Part shown: in pieces, positions 1-8,623 of the stretch
Numbering within the stretch: position 1 is the first letter of the stretch
How the letters are laid out: each line of letters starts with the position of its first letter
Assembly (NCBI GenBank): GCA_050297535.1
Contig: JBNKSV010000002.1
Coordinates: 44,321-108,320 of the forward strand
DNA length: 64,000 nt
From: JAAGZL01 sp050297535
GTDB taxonomy: Bacteria > Pseudomonadota > Gammaproteobacteria > Chromatiales > Chromatiaceae
Reading direction: 5' to 3'
The notes under the pieces: model-generated
Told to the model about the DNA's origin: nothing
Databases searched by the model: none
What the model saw: only the letters and a program-made list of their open reading frames with translations
Made by a program: the position numbers and the translations under genes

Positions 1-14
1 TTGCAGGTCCTAAG

Positions 15-740
15 ATGGAAGAGTCACTGCGGCGGCAATATCTGGAGGCTATGGGCATCCAGAACTGGGTCGGGCGTGAGGTTGCGTCCGAACCAGTTGC
101 CGCCCAGGTTTTGCCTGATGTCGTATCGGCACGCTCAGAGTCTGTGGTAGAAGTACAACCATCCCGACCAACGGTGCGTTCTGATATCGCCTCTCTGGGT
201 TGGGATGAACTGAGAGACAGGGTCAAGACCTGCAGGGCCTGCGAGCTGCATCAGACCAGGACCCAGACCGTGTTCGGTGTGGGGAATCATGATGCCGATT
301 TGATGATCATCGGCGAGGCCCCGGGGGCGGACGAGGATCGTCAGGGTGAACCCTTCGTGGGCAAGGCGGGGCAGTTGCTCAACGCCATGCTCAATGCGAT
401 CGGATTTAGTAGAGACAAGGTATTCATCGCCAATATCCTGAAGTGTCGTCCGCCCGGAAACCGCGATCCACACCTGGAGGAGGCATTGAACTGCGAACCC
501 TTCCTGCAGCGACAGATAGATTTGGTAAAACCTAAAGTGATCCTGGCATTGGGGCGCATCGCCGCTCAGAATCTTCTAAAGACGGATGTGCCAGTGGGCA
601 AGCTGCGCGGGCGTAACGATACCATCGGTGAGTTCCGTGTTCCGGTGATAGTGACCTATCATCCGGCCTATCTGTTGCGTTCACCCGATCAAAAGGGCAA
701 GGCATGGCAGGATCTTCAACGTGCCTATCGTCTCTTATAA
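15..740 (+). CDS. Uracil-DNA glycosylase, family 4 (Fe-S type)
   Basis: Removes uracil from DNA, the first step of base excision repair; cytoplasmic. The 241-residue protein has a low-complexity N-terminal extension (about 1-60) followed by the catalytic domain. Four cysteines (C73, C76, C144, C160) are placed as expected for the [4Fe-4S] cluster of family 4 enzymes. Motif GEAPGADED (100-108) and the later HPAYLLR motif (216-222) match the uracil-pocket and DNA-intercalation regions of the family. The extension is longer than in thermophilic homologues, as in many proteobacteria. ATG at 15 is the only good start visible, but the window begins just upstream, so a more distal start cannot be excluded. 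A REP-type palindrome follows 18 bases after the stop, then rimI, a common gammaproteobacterial neighbour. Confidence 0.93.
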   Translation: MEESLRRQYLEAMGIQNWVGREVASEPVAAQVLPDVVSARSESVVEVQPSRPTVRSDIASLGWDELRDRVKTCRACELHQTRTQTVFGVGNHDADLMIIGEAPGADEDRQGEPFVGKAGQLLNAMLNAIGFSRDKVFIANILKCRPPGNRDPHLEEALNCEPFLQRQIDLVKPKVILALGRIAAQNLLKTDVPVGKLRGRNDTIGEFRVPVIVTYHPAYLLRSPDQKGKAWQDLQRAYRLL

Positions 741-758
741 AGAAGGAAAACTACATCT

Positions 759-820
759 GTAGGAGCCCGGTCCTCGGGGCGATGATAGCCAGTTAATCGC
801 CCGGAGGACCGGGCTCCTAC
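759..820. repeat. REP-type palindrome pair (copy 1)
   Basis: Two inverted arms beginning GTAGGAGCCCGGTCC and ending GGACCGGGCTCCTAC, each with an inner GGGCGA or TCGCCC, separated by a short unpaired loop. The layout equals a REPIN (two REP sequences head to head). The same terminus recurs at 6900, 14607, 33553, 35951 and 63750. It lies between the uracil-DNA glycosylase stop and the rimI start, only 16 bases before the rimI ATG. Confidence 0.9.
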
Positions 821-836
821 CGCCACTGATCGTGTT

Positions 837-1325
837 ATGAGCTCACTGCTAAAAGACCCACTCCTCAAGATCCGCCCCATGCTGCCTAGCGATCTGTTGG
901 CCGTAATGGAGATCGAGCTGCGTGCCTATCCCTTTCCTTGGAGCATGGTCAATTTCGAGGACTGTCTGCGTAGTGGCTACTACTGTTGTGTCCTAGAGAA
1001 GGGGACGAATTCAAATGCATCCACTCACATCTTCGGCTATGCCGTAATGTCGGTATTCGCTGGTGAGGCGCAAATACTTAACATCTGTGTGGACCCGGAG
1101 ACACAGGGACAGGGGCTGGGCCGCAGGCTGTTGCAACACCTTATCGCCGAGGCTGGTAGAAAAGAGGCTGACACTATGTTTCTGGAGGTGCGGGCCTCAA
1201 ACCGGGCGGCGATAAAACTCTATGACTCCTCCGGGTTCAACGAGGTAGGGCAGCGCCGTGGTTACTACCCTGCCGAGGGCGGGGCGCGTGAAGACGCCCT
1301 GGTGTTGGCCCTGAGTATCGGCTAG
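837..1325 (+). CDS. rimI: Ribosomal protein S18 alanine N-acetyltransferase
   Basis: GNAT acetyltransferase of 162 residues that acetylates the N-terminal alanine of ribosomal protein S18 using acetyl-CoA. The acetyl-CoA binding motif QGQGLGRRLL (90-99) is intact, preceded by the strand ILNICVDPE (80-88) and followed by LEVRASNRAAIKLYDSSGF (116-134), the classic RimI C-terminal half. The length is slightly above E. coli RimI because of residues 54-64. The ATG at 837 has no obvious Shine-Dalgarno; the upstream REP pair occupies that position. The 3' end overlaps the 3' end of the convergent glycosyltransferase gene by 89 bases. Confidence 0.93.
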   Translation: MSSLLKDPLLKIRPMLPSDLLAVMEIELRAYPFPWSMVNFEDCLRSGYYCCVLEKGTNSNASTHIFGYAVMSVFAGEAQILNICVDPETQGQGLGRRLLQHLIAEAGRKEADTMFLEVRASNRAAIKLYDSSGFNEVGQRRGYYPAEGGAREDALVLALSIG

Positions 1326-2829
1326 AAGGGGACGCGTTTAACTGTGTCCTAGGGATGTCTTTTTGGCAGCGTACAATATCCAATTCATATGTCTGCTTGT
1401 TTGAATAGGTGTATTTTTCTTCTATAGAGGATGCTTTGCAGGTAAATCCCGTGGCGCTTAATTTATCTAAAAATTCTTTCGGCGCTGTCTGGTGATACAC
1501 GACGACAACATCATTGCCAATTGTATATGGTTGCAGCGGTATGGAAGCTGTTATTGCCGTAACATCTGGAAAAGAAAGAAGTAGATTTCCGCCGATAAAC
1601 ATATCTTCCGCATAGATCAGGGTATCTTTCTTGATTATGTCTTTTAGTTGATAGGCTAGTTGCTTGAATGGGTAATTGGTTCGGCTCGGCTTTTCTCTGA
1701 GATCTATCACCCTGGGGGTTGCCAGCATAACAACTGCAACTAAAAGAGACATACCAAGGGATGTCCAGATATAGATGCGAACCTTGCTATTAATACGCTC
1801 AAGGGAAGTCTGCATAAACATAAACAGCGGTAAGATATACAAATAAGGCTGAAGCCAACGTTCTTTAATGTTTGTTGTTCCGGTAGCTAAAATTATTATA
1901 ACCAGCAAAATAAGCAGGGTAGCGATATAAACCGAAATTGCCTTGGTTCCTAACGAATCATCCCGTTGCAACTCTTTTCTGAAAAGTCCCAGGAATATCA
2001 GCCAGAATGGCGAGAGAAAGGCGACAAAGGAAAAAGATAAATCTGTAAGACCGCTAAGTGCGTCTGTTAACCATTCTCCAGTTTGGGTTCCGTGCATGCG
2101 TTCTATGGAACGGGATGTGGCCAGGTCGAAGTGTGACAAAAACCAAATAAAATGAGGAAGCACTATGGTCAGGCAAACGGCGATGGAGATAAATAACCGC
2201 TTTTGCATGAATCTTCCTCTAAACGAGGTGATTGCCGATGCGGTTGCTGTCAACCCGATCAGGATCAAGACGAAGTTATATTTTGCTAATAATCCTATGG
2301 CCGCGGATATGCCAAACAGGACAAAATCACCACCCTTAGCCTGGTTGAGGGCTATCTTAAAAAAGTAGTAGAGAGTCATGGATGTTGCGGTGGTGAGTAA
2401 TACCGTGTGGGTCTGGTCTACCTGTGCCCCCCAAATTATTTGGGATAGCAGCATTAGAGAGAGGGACCCTAGCGACGCTTTGAGTTCATTGTTCGTCAAT
2501 AGCTTCCCTGTCTTATACACAAAGAGATATGCGATAAAGAGAAGCGTGCTTTTTAGAATTGTCAGTCCCAGAATGGATGTGCCGACCACCTTAAACAGTA
2601 GTTGCAGTAACCAGGTATAGAGGGGAGGCTGGGCGTTGTATCCCCAAGCGAAATATTGCGCCAACATGATTTGCTCAGATTCATCCAGGCTGGCGGTGCT
2701 TGTCATCAAGAGGCGAACTATCACAAAAAGTAAAAAATAGACGCCGATAAACCAGGTGAAATGATGGGCGACGCCGTTTGTAATAGTTCGCGTTAGATTC
2801 ATTTTTTCGTGCTGAGATATTAAATCCAT
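1237..2829 (-). CDS. Glycosyltransferase family 39-like multi-spanning membrane protein
   Basis: A 530-residue integral membrane protein with about ten hydrophobic segments. Its early periplasmic loop has the pattern SLDESEQIMLAQYFAWGY followed by QPPLYTWLLQLL (about 47-77). This is typical of GT39/ArnT-like enzymes, where the acidic residues bind the polyprenyl-phosphate sugar donor. It probably moves a sugar from a lipid carrier to a cell-envelope acceptor; the substrate is unknown. The last ~35 residues (after CQKDIP) are Pro/Arg-rich, hydrophilic and encoded antisense to rimI, so they look like read-through into the neighbour rather than conserved protein. ATG at 2829 is used here; an internal ATG ten codons later (MNLTRT) is also possible. 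The gene stands alone, convergent with rimI. Confidence 0.8.
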   Translation of the reverse strand: MDLISQHEKMNLTRTITNGVAHHFTWFIGVYFLLFVIVRLLMTSTASLDESEQIMLAQYFAWGYNAQPPLYTWLLQLLFKVVGTSILGLTILKSTLLFIAYLFVYKTGKLLTNNELKASLGSLSLMLLSQIIWGAQVDQTHTVLLTTATSMTLYYFFKIALNQAKGGDFVLFGISAAIGLLAKYNFVLILIGLTATASAITSFRGRFMQKRLFISIAVCLTIVLPHFIWFLSHFDLATSRSIERMHGTQTGEWLTDALSGLTDLSFSFVAFLSPFWLIFLGLFRKELQRDDSLGTKAISVYIATLLILLVIIILATGTTNIKERWLQPYLYILPLFMFMQTSLERINSKVRIYIWTSLGMSLLVAVVMLATPRVIDLREKPSRTNYPFKQLAYQLKDIIKKDTLIYAEDMFIGGNLLLSFPDVTAITASIPLQPYTIGNDVVVVYHQTAPKEFLDKLSATGFTCKASSIEEKYTYSNKQTYELDIVRCQKDIPRTQLNASPSSRYSGPTPGRLHAPRPRQGSNHGAALPR

Positions 2830-3183
2830 CCATTATCCGAGATTCGCCCTTACATTTTTATTACACGGCCTGTGGTTTCATAAAAATGCAAAAAATGCCT
2901 GATAGTGTATAGGTGATTGTTGTGATGGTGTTGTATGCATGGCGCGGTGCCGGTGATGATTCGGTTGCTACGCATGTTACAGCGAATGATAAATGCGCTA
3001 ACAAGCAACAAAATAAGATTCGAATTTAACAGGATTGTCGATGGAAAAGGTTTCTCTGTAGGCTGGTATTTATGCTGCGCGTGGGATTGCATTGTGACGA
3101 CAGACCGAGTCTAAAATAATCCGGGGCGGAAGATTTCCCTGGATTATGTATAATACTCGGCTTTAATTTGCCCTGTATTTTCC
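2830..3183. other. Intergenic region upstream of prfC
   Basis: This 354-base gap separates the divergent membrane glycosyltransferase and prfC. A TATAAT hexamer at 3149-3154 lies 30 bases before the prfC ATG and could be its -10 box, but no convincing -35 is present at the usual distance. The segment is AT-richer than its surroundings and has no repeat or RNA structure that I recognise. A leftward 80-codon open frame (2850-3092) lacks a ribosome binding site and protein-like composition. Confidence 0.4.
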
Positions 3184-4764
3184 ATGTCCGAACTACTGAA
3201 ACAACTAAACCGCCGTCGCACCTTTGCCATCATCTCTCACCCGGATGCCGGTAAGACCACCCTCACCGAAAAGCTGCTGCTGTTCGGAGGCGCCATTCAG
3301 TTGGCTGGTACCGTGAAGGGTCGAAAGGCGGCGCGTCATGCCACCTCGGACTGGATGGAGCTGGAGAAGGAGCGCGGTATCTCCGTCACTTCGTCGGTGA
3401 TGCAGTTCCCATACAACGACGCCATCGTGAATCTGCTGGATACCCCGGGTCACGAGGACTTTTCTGAAGACACCTACCGCACCCTGACCGCGGTGGACTC
3501 GGCCCTGATGGTAATCGATATAGCCAAGGGCGTGGAGGCGCGCACCATCAAGTTGATGGAGGTATGCCGCCTGCGCACCACCCCGATTATCACCTTCATC
3601 AACAAACTTGATCGCGAGGGCCGGGACCCGATGGAGGTTCTGGATGAGGTGGAGTCTGTGCTCAAGATCAGATGTGCGCCCCTGACCTGGCCTATTGGTA
3701 TGGGTAAGCGCTTCAAGGGGGTGTATGACTTGCGCTCTAACACCACCCACCTGTTTGCCGCCGCTCACGGCGGCAAGATCCAGGAGGGAGAGCTGATCGA
3801 GGGGCTGGATAATCCCAGGCTGGATGAGGTAATTGGAGATCAGGCCCAGGAGTTGCGGGATGAGATTGAACTGGTGCTGGGGGCCAGCCATGCGTGGGAT
3901 CAAGAGGCCTACAATTGTGGCGAACTGACCCCGGTGTTCTTTGGTTCCGCCATCAATAATTTCGGTGTGAAGGAGCTGTTGGATGCCTTTGTGGAGTACG
4001 CACCGGCCCCGGTTGCGCGCAAGACTGTACAGCGTGAAGTTGCGGCGTCTGAGGAAAAATTCACTGGTTTCGTGTTTAAGATCCAGGCCAACATGGACCC
4101 GGCCCATCGTGACCGCATCGCCTTCCTGCGGGTCTGTTCCGGTTCTTATAAAAAAGGCATGAAGATGCGGCACGTGCGTCTTGGCAAGACGGTGCAGGTG
4201 AGTAACGCCATCACCTTCCAGGCCGATGAGCGCAGGCATGTGGAGGAGGCCTGGCCGGGGGACATCATCGGTCTGCATAACCACGGCACCATCCAGATCG
4301 GTGACACCTTCACCGAGGGTGAAGAGCTGAAGTACGAGGGCATACCATATTTTGCGCCGGAGCTGTTTCGCCGGGTGGTACTCAAGGACCCACTACGTCT
4401 GAAGGCATTGCAGAAGGGTGTGGTGCAGCTCTGCGAGGAGGGGGCCACCCAGGTTTTTCGGCCCATGCGTAATAACGACATCATCCTGGGTGCGGTGGGT
4501 GTGCTGCAGTTCGACGTAGCGGCGCATCGTCTGAAGGATGAGTATGGCGTGGAGGCGATTGTGGAGGGTATCGGAGTCGCCACCGCCCGCTGGGTGCAGT
4601 GCGATGATCCCAAGATGCTGCAGCAATTCAAGACCAAGGCCCACGACAACCTGGCCCTGGATGGGGACGAGCAGCTGGTCTACTTGGCGCCTACCCGGGT
4701 GAATCTGGACCTTACCATGGAACGCTGGCCTGACGTGCGTTTTCTGGCGACTCGCGAGCTGTAA
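3184..4764 (+). CDS. prfC: Peptide chain release factor 3
   Basis: Translational GTPase of 526 residues, the normal length, which recycles RF1 and RF2 from the ribosome after peptide release. The P-loop is SHPDAGKTT (18-26). Switch region and DTPGHEDF (about 87-94), and the NKLD motif (about 141-144), are intact. The sequence GRKAARHATSDWMELEKERG is the RF3-specific stretch following G1 that separates it from EF-G. It is a single-gene unit here. No strong Shine-Dalgarno precedes the ATG. A GC-rich hairpin follows the stop at 4769-4790. Confidence 0.97.
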   Translation: MSELLKQLNRRRTFAIISHPDAGKTTLTEKLLLFGGAIQLAGTVKGRKAARHATSDWMELEKERGISVTSSVMQFPYNDAIVNLLDTPGHEDFSEDTYRTLTAVDSALMVIDIAKGVEARTIKLMEVCRLRTTPIITFINKLDREGRDPMEVLDEVESVLKIRCAPLTWPIGMGKRFKGVYDLRSNTTHLFAAAHGGKIQEGELIEGLDNPRLDEVIGDQAQELRDEIELVLGASHAWDQEAYNCGELTPVFFGSAINNFGVKELLDAFVEYAPAPVARKTVQREVAASEEKFTGFVFKIQANMDPAHRDRIAFLRVCSGSYKKGMKMRHVRLGKTVQVSNAITFQADERRHVEEAWPGDIIGLHNHGTIQIGDTFTEGEELKYEGIPYFAPELFRRVVLKDPLRLKALQKGVVQLCEEGATQVFRPMRNNDIILGAVGVLQFDVAAHRLKDEYGVEAIVEGIGVATARWVQCDDPKMLQQFKTKAHDNLALDGDEQLVYLAPTRVNLDLTMERWPDVRFLATREL

Positions 4765-4768
4765 AGCC

Positions 4769-4790
4769 CCCTCTCCCCACAGGGGGAGGG
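4769..4790. repeat. CCCTCTCCC hairpin after prfC
   Basis: Stem CCCTCTCCC / GGGGGAGGG with a CACA loop, five bases after the prfC stop codon. There is no T-run, so intrinsic termination is doubtful. A better copy of a similar CCCTTCTCCCC / GGGGAGAAGGG palindrome lies at 63846-63870, so this is probably a dispersed palindrome rather than a gene-specific signal. Confidence 0.5.
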
Positions 4791-4858
4791 AATAACTAGT
4801 GCATAGAAAATAATCCTTTAATTCCATAAGCTTAGGAACGCATTTCCTGGGTATTTTC

Positions 4859-4885
4859 TAATGGAATTTCGTTAATTGCCGCTAA
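4859..4885 (+). promoter_or_regulatory. Candidate sigma-28 promoter for the 4.9 kb gene
   Basis: TAATGGAA, exactly 11 bases, then GCCGCTAA. The -10 matches seven of eight positions of GCCGATAA; the -35 matches only TAA and G of TAAAGTTT. Spacing is identical to the strong sigma-28 sites upstream of flgM and cheV in this window. The initiation point would be about 40 bases before the downstream start codon. Confidence 0.4.
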
Positions 4886-4931
4886 ATAACTTAGCCATAA
4901 CACTCTGGCTATGAATTAAATGGTGGGCGCT

Positions 4932-6017
4932 ATGCAGATAGTAGATTCCAATATCCAGATGGCCAGCAACCATCTCTCTACCCAGCGGGACGAGCGGCGC
5001 GAGTCCTTAACGGTCTGGCGTGACGGTCAGGAAGCGCAGGCGGTTACCGGACCGGTGAATCGAGCCGCATTTGACACCATGGCTGAGTCCCTGCAGGCGG
5101 AGTTCCGACAGGTGGATATATCCGCTAAGGCCAGTTCGTTGCAGCCGTCCAAGGCCGTGGTGGCAGATAATGGACAGCTTGATCCTCTGGATGAGCTAAA
5201 ACAGTTGCTGATAAAGCTCTTGGTGGAGCAGCTCACCGGCAAGAAGATCAATCTGGCCTCTCCGGACGATGTACAGGATGCCCAGGCCCAGGCTGAGACG
5301 GCCGATGTGCCGGATCCAAATCAGCCTCAGGCCAGTGGCGATGGCCGCCAGGGCTGGGGGCTGGTCTACGACTATTATGAGTCACACTATGAGTCCGAGT
5401 CCGTCAGTTTTTCCGCCAGTGGCGTGGTGCATACCGCAGACGGTAAAGAGATAGATATCAGCGTCGAGATGAATATGAGCCGCGAATTCTATTCAGAACA
5501 GCGGCTGAGCTTGCGCGCCGGCGATGCCTTGAAAGATCCGCTGGTAATCAACTTCAGTGGTACTGCGGCGCAACTGACCGAGCGCAGTTTTAGCTTCGAC
5601 ATCGATGTGGACGGTACCTCGGATCAGATCGCCTTTGTGGGACCGGGCAGCGGTTTTCTGGCCCTGGATCGGAACGGCGACGGCGTGATCAACGACGGCA
5701 GCGAACTGTTCGGCCCGGAGAGCGGCAACGGTTTTGCGGATCTGGCCGAGTATGACTTGGATGGTAATAACTGGATCGACGAGAATGACAGTATCTATGA
5801 CCGTCTGCGTATCTGGTCTAAGGATGAGTCAGGCAATGATCAGCTGGTGGCCCTGGGGCAGCGTGGGGTAGGGGCTATATATTTGGGCCATATCGATACC
5901 CCATTCCTGCTGAAGGACGCGGCCAATGATACTTTGGGCGCAGTGCGCGATTCCGGTATCTATCTGGAAGAGGATGGGGGCGTTGGCACCGTACAGCAGT
6001 TGGATTTGGTGGTTTAG
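4932..6017 (+). CDS. Uncharacterised protein with EF-hand/dockerin-like Ca-binding motifs
   Basis: A 361-residue protein with no signal peptide or membrane segment. Residues ~1-110 are hydrophilic and probably helical. The middle is Ser/Thr-rich and beta-type. Near residues 250-300 come LDRNGDGVINDGSELFG and YDLDGNNWIDENDSIYD, two DxDxDG-type calcium loops in a row. This loop pattern is seen in large proteobacterial surface or calcium-responsive proteins; I cannot assign a family function. The start at 4932 is preferred over ATG 4920 because GGTGGG at 4921-4926 is well placed before it. A sigma-28-like promoter upstream hints at co-expression with the flagellar genes. Confidence 0.75.
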   Translation: MQIVDSNIQMASNHLSTQRDERRESLTVWRDGQEAQAVTGPVNRAAFDTMAESLQAEFRQVDISAKASSLQPSKAVVADNGQLDPLDELKQLLIKLLVEQLTGKKINLASPDDVQDAQAQAETADVPDPNQPQASGDGRQGWGLVYDYYESHYESESVSFSASGVVHTADGKEIDISVEMNMSREFYSEQRLSLRAGDALKDPLVINFSGTAAQLTERSFSFDIDVDGTSDQIAFVGPGSGFLALDRNGDGVINDGSELFGPESGNGFADLAEYDLDGNNWIDENDSIYDRLRIWSKDESGNDQLVALGQRGVGAIYLGHIDTPFLLKDAANDTLGAVRDSGIYLEEDGGVGTVQQLDLVV

Positions 6018-6231
6018 ATAGGTGGGCTGTATGTAAACCAGAGTATTTAACTATTGTTGTTGTGCTACTAGATAGTTGGCATAGGCCTGGTTCTTATGTT
6101 TAAAAGTCATAGTCTATTACCCAAATTGGGTATGTGTGCGCCTAGCCCTATCACTACAATAGTTGGTAATTAGCTTGGTATTAGCGAATGCGGATCCAGT
6201 AAAAATTTTATTTAATCGGGGAGTTTAAGTG

Positions 6232-6831
6232 ATGTCCAAAAGAACAGTTGTCTTATTGTTGTGCGTAATCAGCATGTTTGCCGTAATGGCGCAATCTCAT
6301 GCAGCTACCACAATCTACACTGATAAGTCCGCATGGGAATCAGTGGTTTCCTCCTATTCAATAGAAGATTTTTCGGATTCTGTTTTTAATGCCGGGGTTA
6401 GTGTTGTTAGCGATGCTGGTAGCGTGTCTGGAGGTGAGTGGTCAGATCGTTTGGTTCCTGGCGGTGCTTCAACCACATTCTCTTTTGGATCCGGCTTGTT
6501 AGGCTTCGGTGGGGATTGGGATTTGGCTGGCCCTGCAGGCCAGGGCACGGGCATCACTATCACCTTGAGCTTGTTGGGGGGCGGTGTCGAGGTTTTATCC
6601 ACAGAGATACCTAGGTCACTAAGTGGGTCATTCTGGGGATTTGTCACGGATGTGGCATTTACAGACGTTTTACTAACGGCTGGGACGCAGTCGGGTGTTG
6701 CTGAAACTTTTCATATGGATAACATGGTATATTCAGCTGCCCCGGCCTCTGCGGTTCCAGTGCCTGCCGCTGTGTGGCTGTTTGGTTCCGGCTTGCTTGG
6801 TTTGATTGGAGTTAGGCGTAGGGTTGCCTAA
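6232..6831 (+). CDS. PEP-CTERM-type sorted exported protein (1)
   Basis: A 199-residue protein with an N-terminal signal peptide ending around QSHAATT (residues ~21-27). Its C-terminal sorting tail reads VPVPAAVWLFGSGLLGL, then IGVRRRVA: Pro motif, hydrophobic helix and basic end. This is the VPLPA/PEP-CTERM form recognised and processed by exosortases. The body is beta-rich, low in Cys, Gly/Ser-rich and of unknown function. Start ATG 6232 is chosen over GTG 6229 because GGGGAG (6218-6223) then has 8-base spacing. No exosortase gene is in the window. A strong terminator follows. A second, unrelated-body protein of the same class is at 9077. Confidence 0.85.
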   Translation: MSKRTVVLLLCVISMFAVMAQSHAATTIYTDKSAWESVVSSYSIEDFSDSVFNAGVSVVSDAGSVSGGEWSDRLVPGGASTTFSFGSGLLGFGGDWDLAGPAGQGTGITITLSLLGGGVEVLSTEIPRSLSGSFWGFVTDVAFTDVLLTAGTQSGVAETFHMDNMVYSAAPASAVPVPAAVWLFGSGLLGLIGVRRRVA

Positions 6832-6857
6832 TAACTAATGCTAATTTAGTTGCGATG

Positions 6858-6893
6858 AAACCGCCGCCTGTAATTAAACAGGCGGCGGTTTTT
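6858..6893 (+). terminator. Intrinsic terminator of PEP-CTERM gene 1
   Basis: Perfect 13-bp stem AAACCGCCGCCTG / CAGGCGGCGGTTT with an 8-base AT loop, followed by Ts. It could also act against leftward fumarase read-through because the stem begins with AAA. Confidence 0.9.
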
Positions 6894-6899
6894 CTATAT

Positions 6900-6963
6900 G
6901 TAGGAGCCCAGTCCTCTGGGCGATAAACCCCATAAGAAATCGCCCGCAGGAGCTGGCTCCTAC
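6900..6963. repeat. REP-type palindrome pair (copy 2), overlapping the fumarase stop
   Basis: Arms GTAGGAGCCCAGTCC and GGAGCTGGCTCCTAC with inner GGGCGA and TCGCCC. On the minus strand the right terminus reads GTAGGAGCC, and its TAG is the stop codon of the class I fumarase gene (6960-6962). Confidence 0.9.
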
Positions 6964-8471
6964 TTCATATCCTCAATCCTGATCCGCCACTCCGCTGGTC
7001 CGGTTTCATGCACGGATGTACCCTTGCTGTCCACCGCAACTGTTACCGGCATATCCTCCACCTCGAATTCGCGGATCGCTTCCATGCCCAGATCCTCGAA
7101 GGCCACGATGCGGGCCGAACGGATAGCCTTGGAGACCAGGTAGGCCGCGCCTCCCACCGCCATTAGGTAGGCGGCCCCATGCTGTTTGATCGACTCAATG
7201 GCGGCTGGTCCACGTTCCGCTTTGCCTACCATGCCGATTAGCCCCATATCTCCCAGCATCATGTCGGTGAACTTGTCCATGCGGGTGGCGGTGGTGGGTC
7301 CGGCCGGACCTACCGCCTCGTCGCGCACCGGATCCACCGGTCCTACGTAGTAGATGAAGCGGCCGTTGAAGTCTACGCCATTCGGTAGAGGCTCCCCATT
7401 TTCCCACAGCTGTTGGATGCGTTTGTGGGCGGCGTCGCGGCCAGTGAGCAGTTTGCCGGAGAGCAGCAGGCTTTCGCCCGGTTGCCAACTGGCTATCTCC
7501 TCTTTGGTGACTGTATCCAGGTTGACCCGGCGTGCATTACTGCCGCCTTCCAGTGATATCTGCGGCCAATCCTTCAGGCTTGGCGGCTGCAGATCCACCG
7601 GACCGCTGCCATCCAGGGTGAACTCTACATGGCGGGTGGCGGCGCAGTTTGGAATCATGGCGATTGGCAGGGATGCGGCATGGGTCGGGTAGTCCTTGAT
7701 CTTGACATCCAGCACGGTGGTGAGTCCGCCCAGACCCTGTGCCCCGATGCCAAGGGCATTCACCTTTTCAAATAGCTCCAGGCGCAGTTCTTCCACCCGA
7801 TTCTGCGGTCCGCGAGCCCGGAGTTCATGGATGTCTATATGTTCCATCAGAGACTCTTTGGCCAGCAGCATGGCCTTTTCTGCGGAGCCGCCGATGCCGA
7901 TGCCCAGCATGCCTGGAGGACACCATCCGGCACCCATCTTGGGGACGGTCTCCAGCACCCAGTCCACCAGGCTGCTGGATGGATTGAGTACGGTGAACTT
8001 GGATTTGTTTTCTGAGCCGCCGCCCTTAGCCGCCAGTTTTACCAGCAGTTTGTCGCCTGGGACCAGCCGGGTGTGGATGATAGCCGGGGTGTTGTCTTTG
8101 GTGTTTTTACGCGCCCCAACCGGATCGGCAACCATAGACGCCCGAAGTACATTGTCCGGATGGTTGTAACCGCGGCGTACGCCCTCGTTTATCATATCCT
8201 CCAGCCCCATATCACCTTCGAACTTAAGGTCCATTCCAACTTCCAGGAAGACTACGACCATGCCGGTATCCTGGCAGATGGGGCGCTTGCCCTCAGCGCA
8301 CATCCGGGAGTTGACCAGAATCTGGGCCATGGCATCCTTGGCGGCTGGGGATTGTTCCATCTCCCAGGCCTTGGTCAGGGCCTGTATGTAGTCGGCAGGG
8401 TGGTAATAGGAGATATATTGCAGGCTATCGGCAATGCTCTGGATGAGGTCTTCCTGGCGTATGGTAGTCAT
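6960..8471 (-). CDS. Class I fumarate hydratase (iron-sulfur)
   Basis: A 503-residue [4Fe-4S] fumarase interconverting fumarate and L-malate in the TCA cycle. It has both class I domains in one chain: the N-terminal alpha part (to ~280) with PICQDTGMVVVF and WCPPGMLGIGIGGS, and the C-terminal beta part beginning near VNLDTVTKEEIASW with GRDAAHKR and YYVGPVDP. The cysteines in CQDTG, WCPPG and CAATRH are candidate cluster ligands. It is about 45 residues shorter than E. coli FumA, mainly at the N terminus. The gene is monocistronic. Its TAG stop is formed by the terminus of a REP element. fumA or fumB cannot be chosen from sequence alone. Confidence 0.93.
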   Translation of the reverse strand: MTTIRQEDLIQSIADSLQYISYYHPADYIQALTKAWEMEQSPAAKDAMAQILVNSRMCAEGKRPICQDTGMVVVFLEVGMDLKFEGDMGLEDMINEGVRRGYNHPDNVLRASMVADPVGARKNTKDNTPAIIHTRLVPGDKLLVKLAAKGGGSENKSKFTVLNPSSSLVDWVLETVPKMGAGWCPPGMLGIGIGGSAEKAMLLAKESLMEHIDIHELRARGPQNRVEELRLELFEKVNALGIGAQGLGGLTTVLDVKIKDYPTHAASLPIAMIPNCAATRHVEFTLDGSGPVDLQPPSLKDWPQISLEGGSNARRVNLDTVTKEEIASWQPGESLLLSGKLLTGRDAAHKRIQQLWENGEPLPNGVDFNGRFIYYVGPVDPVRDEAVGPAGPTTATRMDKFTDMMLGDMGLIGMVGKAERGPAAIESIKQHGAAYLMAVGGAAYLVSKAIRSARIVAFEDLGMEAIREFEVEDMPVTVAVDSKGTSVHETGPAEWRIRIEDMK

Positions 8472-8623
8472 AATATGTTTATTTCCGTTGTGTCCCCGGT
8501 TATCCGTGGGATTGTGTTGTCGATCACTTTGTTAGTCATATCTGGTGGTATTATACTTAAAGCTGTAGCCAGGGAAACGGCATCCGCGGCCAGGCGCAAC
8601 CAGGTATAGAGTGACATATCATA

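Noticed and set aside
2850..3092. Leftward 80-codon open frame in the prfC upstream region
   Set aside because: No ribosome binding site, irregular composition, no domain.
3205..4284. 359-codon open frame antisense to prfC
   Set aside because: Lies wholly inside prfC, is His/Gln/Arg-rich with no recognisable domain, and mirrors codon bias of the true gene.
6078..6093. TGGCATAGGCCTGGTT as a sigma-54 promoter of PEP-CTERM gene 1
   Set aside because: The -12 GC dinucleotide is missing at the required distance.
7195..8609. Several open frames antisense to fumarase
   Set aside because: Shadows of the fumarase coding sequence; compositionally biased and without domains.
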